Part shown: positions 11,641-22,434 of the stretch, one piece after another
Layout of the letters: each line of letters opens with the position of its first letter
Position numbering within the stretch: the first letter of the stretch is position 1
Assembly: GCF_029867415.1 (NCBI RefSeq)
Contig: NC_081183.1
Coordinates: 118,720,514-118,784,513, forward strand
Source: Vicia villosa
Lineage: Eukaryota > Streptophyta > Magnoliopsida > Fabales > Fabaceae
Direction of reading: 5' to 3'
DNA: 64,000 nucleotides
Made by a program: the position numbers and the translations under genes
The notes under the pieces: model-generated
Told to the model about the DNA's origin: nothing
Databases searched by the model: none
The model's input: the letters and a program-made list of their open reading frames with translations, nothing else

Positions 11641-13975
11641 TGAATTCGTAGATAACATACCCATCATTCAAAATAAAATAAACTTAAGTCTGGGAAATTC
11701 AAAAAATGGCGCCACCATCTTCATCTTCAACCTCAAGCTTCAGATTTTTTGAATTTGCTATCTCCTTCGTTTCTCAACCAAACTTAAAGATGTAAACATG
11801 GATTTTGCTCGTTTTTGGACGAGGATTATGATGGTGTCCTTTAATTTCATTTATTCTAAGTGTAACATAAAATTCACAAGCATGAACACTAAGAACCCTA
11901 AAACTGAAATTAAACATGAAATGCTATATATGCATGTTTTGATGCAATTGATTGAGGGCTAATGATCTATGAAGGTGCAGAAACCAACTGGTAACTTCAT
12001 TTTTAATTTATCATGCGTGAATCATAGAGTTTGAAGCTTTGGAAACTTACCTGAAAAATGAAGATCTGGCTCTGATCAAAGTGTGTTGCAGAGTTGTTGC
12101 AACGATCCAGATAGCTTCAGTGATCCTCCTGGAAGGTGTTGAGATGCTTAGCTTGGACTGAAAGTACCCAGAACCTCTTGCTCGACCCCAACTGCAACAG
12201 CTCCAAGTGAGAGGTGCAGATGATGATTCCTCACTCACAGAAGTGTTTCAGAGGTCTGGATCACCTCCAAATGACTCCCCTAATGTGTTTGAATACTTAA
12301 TTCCAAAGGAAGAGCTTTGGTTTGAAGAATCCGAGTCTTCTTGCCAAAGAACCTTTGAAAACCTTAAGTATGGAGAAAGAAGAGAGAAAGCAAGGATTCT
12401 GTTGCTTTGGTGTGTTTTCTGAATGAGAAAGAGGCCTCTATTTATAGGCAATTGGTTCAGAGCAATTGATCATAGTAAGCTTGCTTAGTGTAGTGAGTTT
12501 GGTTTCTTAGCCATGAAGGAATTCAAAGAATATTCCAAGTGCAATGATGAGCTCTTTGATACCACTCCCTAGCCATCGGTTTTGCTTGATCTTAGGGGAC
12601 CAAATGGCTGCAGAAATGAGCTCCAATTGGTTGGGAGAAGATTCCTTTGATGAATCACCAATTTGTCATAAATTCAAAAATGCAATCATTACATAATCAC
12701 ATGCCTTTGTTTTTGGGAATCTTCTCTAATCCTTATGCAATGATGGAAATTGATGTATGGTATGGTTTCAGATGCATTAGAGGTCGTGTAGCATCACTTA
12801 GTGAAGCAAAATGCACAAAATTGCAAAGTTTCAAATTGTACATGACCTATAATTTTACTTCATGAGGCCAACTTTGAACAAGCATAACTCCTAGCTCAAA
12901 TTGAATTTGGAGAAGGTTGAACACAATTTGGAAAGCCCTAAACATCTACTTCAAATCATTAGTTTGGAGTTTCTTCAAAATCCTTTGGCAAATTTGTGAA
13001 AAATGAGGCCAAAGTTGGAAGAAAACTAGGTTAAAACACTTAGAAAAATTTCTAAGTGTTTATGACCTAAAACTCCAAAACTTCTAAAACTCTTAAATGA
13101 TTGATCTTTTGAAAAAAGTTCCTTTGTAAGATGTTGTTTTATTTTGCAAGATCTACAACTTTCATGTTGGAAGTTTTTTGAGTTGTGTAGGTGAAATTTT
13201 GAGTTCTCACCATGCCTTAAAAAACCCTAATTCCCGACTTTTTGCTCCTTGATGAATTTCTTTGAATTTCTTTGGTCAAATGACTTTACCATCCATATAT
13301 TGATGATATTGATCCTTGAAAGTCATGGTTTGACCAAAAATCTTAAAAGTCAATGATGATCCCATACAGTTGACTTTTTCCAGATATGGTGAGATTTGGA
13401 CTTTTGTGTAGAATCAAGATCTTCTCCTCAAATGAATGATGTAAATGGATTATATTGAGGTAGTAGAGGTTCTTGAATTATGTCTTGAATTTTAGATCCA
13501 TGCCCTGATTAAAAGTCAACCATCCTGGTGAATTAGGTCAAAAACCCTAATTGTCGACCATATGAAAATAATGACTGTAGACTTTGAATTGAGGTGTGAT
13601 GTCCAGTGGATCTTGTCATATGAGCTATTTGAAGATGATTGATGTCTTTGAATGATCCCCTGGGGCTTTTTAGGGTTTCCCAAAGGTGATCCCTGATTTT
13701 AGTCCTTGATAGGCTAAAAAACCCTAGTCTGGTGACCTGAGTAAACCTGTACTCAGATGACTGGGTGTCTAATCAATCATAGATGAAATAATGAAGCTCT
13801 TGAGTCTTATGATTGTATTAGAGACTAATCCTTCTATTGATTGATCCTTTGCCTGAGCTTTCTGGTCTTTGAACACCCTTGATTGAATGTCAGACTGCTC
13901 TGGGTACTTGCTTTGACTTGATGAAAATCCTGAAGATATGTCATCTCAGGGGGGGTCAAAAATTAGGGTATGACA

Positions 13976-13990
13976 GATGCCCCTATTTAA
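13976..13990 (-). other. Element A polypurine tract
   Basis: On the minus strand TTAAATAGGGGCATC lies directly before the 3' LTR start. It resembles the tract of element B (GAACAGGGGCAGC), sharing GGGGCA and the final C. It primes plus-strand DNA synthesis in LTR elements. Confidence 0.75.
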
Positions 13991-16307
13991 GTTTCTTTTA
14001 TCTGGAGGGAGAGAGATTGATATCTCGATCTCTCCTGCGTAAAAGAGACTTAAATATCGAGGAATGCCCGAATTTCGGGCGCTCCTGAGATGTTGTAATT
14101 GATAAAATCTTTGCATATCTTTGATCCCGTTGTCGCACTTGGCGGGGGTGAGGAGACAAACTCCTGTAGAAACACTTGATGTGGATTCTGGCGAATGGAT
14201 GGCAATGTAGGATGCGCAATCCATCTTCTTTAACTAAGTGTTGATACTTAGAAAAAGGTAAACAACCTCCTCTTGTTCCGGATGTCCAAATCTCGAAACT
14301 GGTCTCAGTTGCGTTTGGACAATATCTCAGATAAAGAGAAAATCTCCAAAGGTTTGTTTCCTCATCAAACTTCTTACCAGCACTTGGAGGTAAGATACCA
14401 TTTGACGGTAAATAAAGAAACTTCAAAGGTTTGTTTCCTCATCAAACTTCTTACCAGCACTTGGAGGTAAGATACCATTTGACGGTAAATAAAGAAACTT
14501 CAAAGGTTTGTTTCCTCATCAAAGTTCTTACCAGCACTTGGAGGTAAGATACCATTTGACGGTAAATAAAGAAACTTCAAAGGTTTGTTTCCTCATCAAA
14601 CTTCTTACCAGCACTTGGAGGTAAGATACCATTTGACGGTAAATAAAGAAACTTCAAGGGTTTGTTTCCTCATCAAACTTCTTACCAGCACTTGGAGGTA
14701 AGATACCATTTGACGGTAAATAAAGAAACTTCAAAGGTTTGTTTCCTCATCAAACTTTTTACCAGCACTTGGAGGTAAGATACCATTTGACGGTAAATAA
14801 AGAAACTTCACCATCTTCCCTTTTGACTTGGCATCTTTGAAAGATTGTCATATGGGCCCGCGCTCTTTTGAGGGGCTAATGACTTTGTTTGAAGGCGGAC
14901 GAACTGTTTTCGGGGTGAAAACCAACATTTATTGTCCTCCTGAATGTTTAACAGACAAACTGTCTTTCCTTGGGGAAAGACTACCATTTGTTGACTCCGC
15001 TGGGGATCATGAACTATCTTCTGGACGAAGACTACCATTCACTGATTCCGCTGGGGAATCATTTGTCAATCTGCTGGGAGATTCTGAATTATTTTTTTGA
15101 CGAAAAAGTGGCATCTCTTGACCCTAATGGGGAAATACCAAACCTGTAGGGAATTCCAAAATGTGAAGCAGACTATCTTATCTGAAGAAGATTGTCGAAT
15201 GTCGCTCTGCAGGAGATTCTCGGCTAAGGAATTCCAAAAGTGAACAAACTATCTCTTTGAGGGAGACTACCATCTGTTGACTTGCTTGGTGAGATCCTTG
15301 TGTATGAACTGTTGTTTCGAAGGAAAAAGTTTCTCCGGAACTTGCAGGGGAAACTTTGAATTCATGCCTCAATGACTTAGGCATTCACAGGATCAAAGCC
15401 TGATTCGGCTATGCAATTATGATGTAATGTACGCATGAATATTATGACAATGATAAAATGTAAAGTGAATGTGAATAGAATTGTCGCGGATGGAAAATCC
15501 TAAGATACGACTTGAATTCTTGTTGATCAGAAGATGTCTTCTTCTTGTAGTTCGAACTCTGTTGGGAATATCTGGTTATCAGTTGTCCGCTGTCCGAAGT
15601 GAGTAATATGAATTGAAGTGAAGATCCGTCATCGGGAGATGTTCGCAAAGCGACCTCATGGGGAAATATTGGTTCCCGGAGTCTCAACCGTTCTCGGAGC
15701 AACTGTTTGCATTCTTCCTATTGTTTGTAAACCTTAGAAAGAAATTTCACCTTTATTTTTGCAAGTAAATTCATTTTTATTTTATGAAAACATTTGTTTC
15801 AAGAAATTGACTGTTTAAACTTAAAATGCATTCCAAGAAACTGAATAAGACTAGATTGCAAAGGAAAAGCACAAGGCTCAAATTATTATATATGGAATGG
15901 TAATCAGCCAAATGCTTGATTCCATGGAGTATTTACAAAGTTGGAAATTGGTAATTTTTCGGGAAAAGGGCTACGATGAAACGTGACGACCGTTATCTTT
16001 CCCTTCCACTCCGGGTTGCGCTGTATTCGTGCTTCGTAGAAGATGACCTACTGCTGATGAACACTCCGCTATGGATTTTGAATGATCAAGTTTGTCCTGA
16101 ACACAGTTACTTGCCATATATCCCTAACTTTTGCATAAACTACCCCTTTCGGGTTTTAAGTCTACCGGGATTGATTAATATATTTTTTTATATGTCTCTA
16201 ATTTTTGCCTGAATCGCCCTTTCGGGTTTTCGATTCACCGAGACGCTCTTTTTTGCCTAAGCCGCTCTTTGCGAGTTTTCAACTTAGCGAGCTGTTCTTT
16301 TAATTAT
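13991..16307 (-). other. Element A 3' untranslated region, hairpin-rich
   Basis: This 2.3 kb between the integrase stop and the polypurine tract has no credible ORF. It holds six 77-bp tandem units and several perfect short hairpins: GTCTTTCC/GGAAAGAC (14962-14981), TGATTCC/GGAATCA (15043-15061), AATCT/AGATT (15068-15083). Near the integrase end there are two-level stems GAATCG/CGATTC (16211-16236) and CTAAG/CTTAG (16257-16287). Variable tandem repeats in this position are a known trait of Tat-lineage elements. Confidence 0.8.
14351..14812 (-). repeat. 77-bp tandem repeat, 6 copies
   Basis: GGTTTGTTTCCTC starts at 14351, 14428, 14505, 14582, 14659 and 14736, an exact 77-bp period. Each unit contains CTTACC-AGCACTTGGA-GGTAAG, a 6-bp inverted repeat. 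Units differ by only one or two bases, so the array expanded recently. Confidence 0.95.
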
Positions 16308-19300
16308 TTAGGCGAAGTATTTCTTGACTGCGTCGACGTTCACAGGACGGGTGAATTCTTCTCCATCCATAGTCGTGAGTATTAAGGCTCCTCCTGAGAA
16401 AGCTCTCTTGACCACGTAGGGGCCGTCAGAATTGGGAGTCCATTTTCCTCTCGAATCTGTGAGAAAAGATTGAATCTTTTTTAGTACAAGGTCGCCTACT
16501 TTGATTGTGCGAGGTCGAACCTTTTTGTCGAAAGCTTTCTTCATTCTTTGTTGATATAGCTGACCGTGGCATAAAGCTGTCATGCGCTTTTCTTCGATTA
16601 AGTTCAATTCATCGAATCTGCTTTGACACCACTCGGCTTCTGTTAATTTTGCCTCCATCAAAACTCTCATTGATGGAATCTCAACCTCTATAGGTAGGAC
16701 TGCCTCCATGCCATATACAAGGGAGAAAGGAGTTGCTCCAGTCGAAGTACGTACTGATGTACGGTAACCATGAAGAGCATACGGGAGCATTTCATGCCAA
16801 TCTTTGTAAGTGATGACCATCTTCTGAATGATTTTCTTGATGTTTTTGTTAGCTGCTTCTACAGCTCCATTCATCTTTGGTCTGTAAGGAGATGAGTTGT
16901 GATGTTCGATCTTGAATTCTTCACAAAGCTCCTTCATCATTTTGTTATTCAAATTTGACCCATTGTCAGTGATTATCTTGCTAGGAACGCCGTAGCGACA
17001 GATGATGTGATTCTTGATAAACTTGACGACAACTTGTCTTGTAACGTTTGCATATGAAGCTGCTTCAACCCATTTGGTGAAATAGTCTATGGCTACCAAG
17101 ATGAAGCGATGTCCGTTGGACGCTTTTGGCTCGATCATTCCAATCATGTCGATTCCCCACATGGAGAAAGGCCAAGGGGAAGAGAGTATGTTGAGAAGAG
17201 ATGGTGGCACATGAATTCTATCGGCGTAGATCTGGCATTTGTGACACCTCTTTGCGTACTGGTAGCAATCTGACTCCATTGTCAGCCAATAATATCCTGC
17301 TCTCAGTATTTTCCTTGTCATGGTGTGTCCATTGGTGTGATTACCAAAGGAACCTTCATGTATTTCTCTCATGAGTATTTCTGCTTCTTTTCTGTCAACG
17401 CATCTGAGCAGAACCATGTCGAAGTTTCTCTTGTACAGAACATCTTCATTCAAGAAGAATCTACAAGCTAACTTTCTCAAAGTCTTTCTATCTTTCTTTG
17501 ACGCCCCAAGAGGGTACTCTTGCTTTTGAAGAAAGTTCTTGATGTCGTGATACCACGGTTTGTCGTCGATGATTGCTTCTACTGTGAAAACATGAGCGGG
17601 CCTATCCAGGCGCATAACATCGATCCGAGGAATGTCATTCCAATGATTTATCCTAATCATGGAAGAGAGTGTGGCTAATGCATCAGCCAAATTGTTTTCT
17701 TCACGAGGAATGTGATGAAAATCTACCCTGTCGAAGAATGGTAACAATCTTCTCGCGTAGTCTTTGTAAGGAATTAGCCCTGGTTGGCGTGTTTCCCATT
17801 CTCCTTTGATTTGATTGATGACCAAAGCAGAATCTCCGTATACATCCAAGTGTTTGATTCTTAGATCCATGGCTTCTTCGAGACCCATGATGCAAGCTTC
17901 ATATTCGGCCTCATTGTTTGTGCATTTGAAAGTTAATCTGGCAGTAAATGGAATATGGGTACCCTGAGGTGTAACAATGATTGCCCCAATTCCTCGTCCA
18001 TAAGCATTGACAGCTCCGTCAAAGATTAAGCCCCACTGGGATCCTATCTCAGGTCCTTCGTCTGGTAGTGGCTCGTCGTAATCTTTCATCTTGAGGTACA
18101 TGACGTCCTCGTCCGGAAAGTCGAAACTGGTTGATTCATGACCATTGAGTGGGTGGTGAGCCAGGTGCTCAGCTAGAATGCTTCCTTTCACGGCTTTCTG
18201 TGCGTGATACTCAATGTCATATTCTGATAACAACATCTGCCAACGGGCAATTCTCCCGGTTAAAGCAGGCTTCTCAAAGATGTACTTGATTGGATCCATA
18301 TGAGAGATCAAACAAGTAGTATGTCGAATCATGTACTGGCGGAGACGCTTGGCAGCCCAGGCCAAAGCACAACACGTCTTCTCGAGCATGGAGTAGCGGG
18401 ATTCACAGTCAGTGAATTTCTTGCTCAGGTAGTAGATGGCATGCTCTTTTCTCTTTGTCTCGTCTTGCTGTCCAAGGACACAACCCATGGAATCTTCTAA
18501 GACGGTTAAGTACATTATCAAAGGTCTTCCTTCCACTGGAGGAGACAAGATGGGTGGTTCGAGCAGATATTCCTTAATGCTGTCGAACGCTTTCTGACAA
18601 TCGTCTGTCCAGACGCAACTTTGATTTTTCCGTAGAAGTTTGAAAATAGGAGCGCAAGTTGCAGTCATGAGATATATGAATCTCGAGATGTAATTCAGAC
18701 GTCCAAGAAATCCTCTAACTTGTTTCTCGGTTCTGGGCGAAGGCATTTCTTGAATTGCCTTGACTTTGTCTGGATCTACTTCAATTCCTCGTTTGCTGAC
18801 AATGAAACCAAGGAGTTTTCCTGAATAGACACCAAAGGTGCACTTGTTGGGGTTCAGGCGAAGCTGAAACTTCCGTAAGCGTTGAAATAACTTTGTCAGA
18901 TTCTGTATGTGATCTTCTTCATTTTCTGATTTGGCAATCATGTCGTCCACATAGACTTCCACTTCCTTATGCATCATGTCGTGGAAAAGCGTAGTCATGG
19001 CCCTTTGATATGTTGCCCCTGCGTTCTTTAGTCCAAAAGGCATAACACGGTAGCAGAACGTGCCCCAGGGGGTGATGAAAGCTGTTTTTTCCATGTCTTC
19101 AAGTGCCATTTTGATTTGGTTGTATCCTGAAAATCCGTCCATGAACGAGAAAACTTTGGATTTTGCTGTACTGTCTACCAACATATCAATATGTGGTAAA
19201 GGAAAATCATCCTTAGGGCTAGCTTTGTTCAAATCTCTGTAGTCGACGCACATGCGGACTTTTCCGTCTTTCTTAGGAACGGGAACAATGTTAGCTAACC

Positions 19301-19736
19301 ACTGAGGGTATTCTGAAGTGACGAGGAAACCTGCGTTGATCTGCTTTTGAACTTCCTCTTTGATTTTCATGGCCATCTCCGGATGAGTTCTTCTTAATTT
19401 TTGCTTGACCGGAGGGCATTCTGCTTTTAACGGCAAGTGATGCTCCACTATACTGGTATCCAACCCTGGCATATCTTGATAAGACCAAGCGAAGACATCT
19501 GAGAATTCTCTGAGCAGTTGTATCAAACTCTCTCTGATCTCTGAACTGAGCGAAGCTCCAATCTTAACCTCTTTTCTGTTTCCATCGGAACCAAGGTTAA
19601 TGATCTCTAGAGGCTCATTGTATGGCTGAATGGCCTCTTCCTTTTGTTGAAGTAACCGTGAAATTTCCTTTGATATTTCTTCGTCTTCTTCTTCCTCTTC
19701 CTCGAATACAGGAAACTCAAAGCTTGGAGAAGTCAT
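16308..19736 (-). CDS. Ogre RT - RNase H - second RNase H - integrase
   Basis: An intact 1142-aa frame holding the replication and insertion enzymes of element A. Reverse transcriptase spans about residues 145-320, with the catalytic YVDD at 262-265. The first RNase H (about 400-520) looks degenerate, since the usual leading Asp motif is not evident. A second, archaeal-type RNase H (about 565-690) keeps D573 in FDGA, NNEAEYEA, D635 in GDSA and D685 in LADALA. Two RNase H domains mark the Tat lineage. Integrase has the zinc-binding set H800, H804, C831, C834 and the D863, D924, E960 triad with 35 residues between the last two. ATG is at 19736, but the frame stays open upstream to a predicted splice acceptor at 19774, so the natural product is probably a gag-pro-RT-integrase fusion. 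No stop or frameshift is visible. Confidence 0.95.
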   Translation of the reverse strand: MTSPSFEFPVFEEEEEEDEEISKEISRLLQQKEEAIQPYNEPLEIINLGSDGNRKEVKIGASLSSEIRESLIQLLREFSDVFAWSYQDMPGLDTSIVEHHLPLKAECPPVKQKLRRTHPEMAMKIKEEVQKQINAGFLVTSEYPQWLANIVPVPKKDGKVRMCVDYRDLNKASPKDDFPLPHIDMLVDSTAKSKVFSFMDGFSGYNQIKMALEDMEKTAFITPWGTFCYRVMPFGLKNAGATYQRAMTTLFHDMMHKEVEVYVDDMIAKSENEEDHIQNLTKLFQRLRKFQLRLNPNKCTFGVYSGKLLGFIVSKRGIEVDPDKVKAIQEMPSPRTEKQVRGFLGRLNYISRFIYLMTATCAPIFKLLRKNQSCVWTDDCQKAFDSIKEYLLEPPILSPPVEGRPLIMYLTVLEDSMGCVLGQQDETKRKEHAIYYLSKKFTDCESRYSMLEKTCCALAWAAKRLRQYMIRHTTCLISHMDPIKYIFEKPALTGRIARWQMLLSEYDIEYHAQKAVKGSILAEHLAHHPLNGHESTSFDFPDEDVMYLKMKDYDEPLPDEGPEIGSQWGLIFDGAVNAYGRGIGAIIVTPQGTHIPFTARLTFKCTNNEAEYEACIMGLEEAMDLRIKHLDVYGDSALVINQIKGEWETRQPGLIPYKDYARRLLPFFDRVDFHHIPREENNLADALATLSSMIRINHWNDIPRIDVMRLDRPAHVFTVEAIIDDKPWYHDIKNFLQKQEYPLGASKKDRKTLRKLACRFFLNEDVLYKRNFDMVLLRCVDRKEAEILMREIHEGSFGNHTNGHTMTRKILRAGYYWLTMESDCYQYAKRCHKCQIYADRIHVPPSLLNILSSPWPFSMWGIDMIGMIEPKASNGHRFILVAIDYFTKWVEAASYANVTRQVVVKFIKNHIICRYGVPSKIITDNGSNLNNKMMKELCEEFKIEHHNSSPYRPKMNGAVEAANKNIKKIIQKMVITYKDWHEMLPYALHGYRTSVRTSTGATPFSLVYGMEAVLPIEVEIPSMRVLMEAKLTEAEWCQSRFDELNLIEEKRMTALCHGQLYQQRMKKAFDKKVRPRTIKVGDLVLKKIQSFLTDSRGKWTPNSDGPYVVKRAFSGGALILTTMDGEEFTRPVNVDAVKKYFA

Positions 19737-19773
19737 ACGGTCGCACGTTTCAACGGGGTATTTTATGATTAAT

Positions 19774-20101
19774 CTGCATATGTGTGATAAGTTTTATTTA
19801 GACAACGAGGGAAGACTCGGTGTATGCAGTTAATGGAATTTTTGATGTTTTTTAAGGGTGTTTTTTAGGATTACCAATTTCCGAAAAAAAGAAAAGGGAA
19901 AACTAAACGAAGGAACAGAATGACATTTTAATTTATTGACAGTCATTTATTGAAACAAAGACCCTATAAAACAAAACTCTATTGCTTTGGGCGAAGCAAA
20001 GAGGGACATTTTCCTAAGAAATAGTAAAATGCAAAGCCCTATGAAATATCTCTTCACCCTGGGCTATGGTGAGAGGACAAAATAACGGTGAAAGTTCCTA
20101 C
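19774..20101 (-). other. Predicted Ogre intron between pro and RT (328 nt)
   Basis: On the minus strand a GTAGGA donor begins at 20101, overlapping the gag-pro stop codon. An ATATGCAG acceptor ends at 19774. Removing these 328 nt deletes the stop and joins gag-pro in phase to the RT frame, 12 codons upstream of its ATG. Ogre elements are known to carry a spliced intron at this position. The polypyrimidine tract is weak, so the exact sites are a prediction. Confidence 0.7.
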
Positions 20102-20550
20102 TTAGGAGTGCGAACAACAGTTGAAACTTCAACAGCGGTCCAATAGTGGCGAACCCCATTGTGCACTAAGTAATCTGGAACCTTAGGCTTAAGCTGGCCT
20201 GTGGTAGGTCTTGATTTACCAACCACTGTCTTTGCAACACTCAGACGATCTTCTTCTACTTCAGCAGACTGAGCGGTGTGAACATACCCATTTCCGAGTG
20301 GAGTATGTCGAACTTTCTTTTGAGGAAACTTCCAATCTTCTGAATGGAGAGACTCGTTGTCGGAGACACTTTCGAGATCGTCCTCTTCTGTATTTTGGTC
20401 TTGCTCTTCTCCCAAGATGGCATTGACTAGATATGTGAACTCTAGATCCGTAGCCTCGGAAGGTGACTTGGGGATATAATCCTCAATGATGACTTCACCA
20501 GTAGATGATGATGAATAGCAAGGGTTATACATCTCTTTTGGCTGAGAGAG
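20098..20550 (-). CDS. Element A gag-pro, C-terminal segment
   Basis: This is the last 150 codons of the gag-pro frame, separated from the rest by element C. It continues in phase from 28774 once C and one GTACT copy are removed. The segment is acidic and low in complexity (EEDDLESVSDNESLHSED) and probably links protease to RT. The open frame extends artificially to 20619 inside the LTR of C; those first residues are not native. The stop at 20098-20100 overlaps the predicted intron donor, so splicing would bypass it. Confidence 0.8.
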   Translation of the reverse strand, partial: LSQPKEMYNPCYSSSSTGEVIIEDYIPKSPSEATDLEFTYLVNAILGEEQDQNTEEDDLESVSDNESLHSEDWKFPQKKVRHTPLGNGYVHTAQSAEVEEDRLSVAKTVVGKSRPTTGQLKPKVPDYLVHNGVRHYWTAVEVSTVVRTPK

Positions 20551-20555
20551 GTACT
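20551..20555. other. Target-site duplication of element C (left copy)
   Basis: GTACT, identical to 28774-28778. It directly abuts the TG...CA ends of the C LTRs. Confidence 0.95.
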
Positions 20556-22392
20556 TGTAACACCCTTCTAAAACCCCCCGGTAAAATAATATAATATAAT
20601 CAGAGTAATAACACATCAAGGATGTTACAATTATTAAATAAATAAAACATCAAAGTCGATTGTCATGCTTTTATTAAAATTAACCAAACTTCAACATGTG
20701 TTCATCACAGCGGAAACTTATTTCAAACAATGTTAGGAGCATATCCAAACCGCTCATCAGTACACAATCCATAAACAAAATAACAACATAGTATCTCAAG
20801 TAACGCTAAGACTAATCGATCCCAGTGTTACAATCAGAGCATGACTCGACACGAACTACGGGCTAGCTTATAAGCTATCTTCACCCAATCACACGCCGCT
20901 ACATCCTTAATCTGAAATCATCAAAGTAAGGGTGAGTTTCATTCGAATTAATAACCATTATACAATCATAAGCAATAGAATATCATAGCAATTATCATCC
21001 ACTCATCATACATACAATCAGGATTATTATAACAAGCAAGCAACAGTGTATAAACATCATCTATCACACCACACAATCATTCAGTCATATCATAATATAA
21101 TGCAATGAATGAACTGAAACTAATGCATGTGGTACCATCCATGGGATAAACCCATCCAACTGATCTTTTTCATCACCGAGATACAGTTTTAACCAGCACA
21201 AATTCCACACAATGGGAATTATGCCCACCATTTTGATCCATTTCATCACAGGGATCCATCACCGAAAATGTATGCCAATGAATGCAACATATAACATGCT
21301 TACAACATCACCAATTCGATGTAACACACCGTTTCATTATCATCACCAAATCATCACCGATAAGCATGTATATATTCTTAGCATCCATACAAACATAACA
21401 CACGCATACACGAAAGTCATCACCCAATAAATACATAATCACAGATAAACAACTTGGACTTTACATCCATACTACCTATTCATCATATAGGCCTTTAACT
21501 CAGCTTCACACTGCTCAAAACGGCACATAAATCGGGTATTCGGATCAAAAGTTATGAGTTTTCAAAGATAAAACATTTTTAGAAAAGTGCTGCAGGAACG
21601 GGGTTGTCCCTACGTGGGAACCGGTTCCTGGCAGCTTCAAAAGTCTCGTCTCTGGTTTTTACTATGGGGAACCGGGTTGTCCCTACATGGGAACCGGTTC
21701 CCAGCTACCCAGAATCCATATTTCTCTGTTTTTACAAGGGGGAACCGGTTCGTCCCACATGGGAACCGGTTCCTACGTACCTGCACAGCAAAAATCACCA
21801 TTTTGACAGCTTTTACCCTATCCCATAACCCCAATTTCAGGTACATACGAACATAGCACACAAATATCATTGTTTTTCACACAATTACACATTTCAAATA
21901 GGTTATTGACATGTATTAACATCATATGTCACAAGTATCAACAGAATCATGTCAATTCATACAAGATTATCAAAAACCTAACAAATTCCCAACCCGACAC
22001 GTACGAATGAACTAAACAATAATCCTAATCTATCCTACTACCTACAATCGCATAAGGATTACTAACCCGAAGAATCCCCCCTTACCTCAGAGTCGGATCT
22101 TCGAAGTTCTTCTCCCCCTTTGGCTCTTCTCACTTTCACGTGTTCTTCAGTTCCAAAATCTGCTTCTACTGCTTCTGCTTCTCTTTTTCCCAATTTCCTT
22201 TATTTTATGAAAAATAAAATAAAACATTCTTAATGGGCTTGCTTAGTTAACACCCCCCCTTCTACTAACTATCACACTCAGCCCAACACCATATTTTTAT
22301 TATTTTCCAAATAATTCCCACAGATTATTATTTCTAATAATTTAATTAATAAAATAATTAAATTAATACACCAGAATTAACGGGGTGTTACA
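20556..22392 (-). repeat. Element C 3' LTR (1837 bp)
   Basis: Same length as 26937-28773 and nearly identical. On the minus strand it begins TGTAACACCCCG at 22392 and ends GGGTGTTACA at 20556. Confidence 0.97.
21600..21775 (+). repeat. 72-bp repeats with GGAACCGGTTCC palindromes in LTR C
   Basis: Perfect 12-bp palindromes GGAACCGGTTCC start at 21617, 21690 and 21762, about 72 bp apart. Related half sites GGAACCGG lie between them (about 21668, 21741). The same set recurs in the other LTR at 27981-28156. Confidence 0.85.
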
Positions 22393-22410
22393 ACTCTCCC
22401 CCACTAAAAG
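22393..22410 (-). other. Element C polypurine tract
   Basis: On the minus strand CTTTTAGTGGGGGAGAGT lies directly before the 3' LTR start. Confidence 0.85.
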
Positions 22411-22434
22411 AGTTTTCGTCCTCGAAAACATACC

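Larger units (their letters stand above)
8066..13975 (-). repeat. Element A 3' LTR (5910 bp)
   Basis: It matches 46558-52481 throughout. On the minus strand it starts TGTCATACCC at 13975 and ends CACCACA at 8066, the TG...CA form of LTRs. Differences from the partner LTR include a small replaced stretch near 10690 (partner about 49190) and scattered substitutions. ORFs inside it, such as the 126-aa frame at 11123-11503, are incidental. Confidence 0.95.

Noticed and set aside
13972..13976. Search for a 5-bp target duplication of element A
   Set aside because: The right flank CTACC has no match at the left flank, which is N plus ATTG; I do not claim a duplication.
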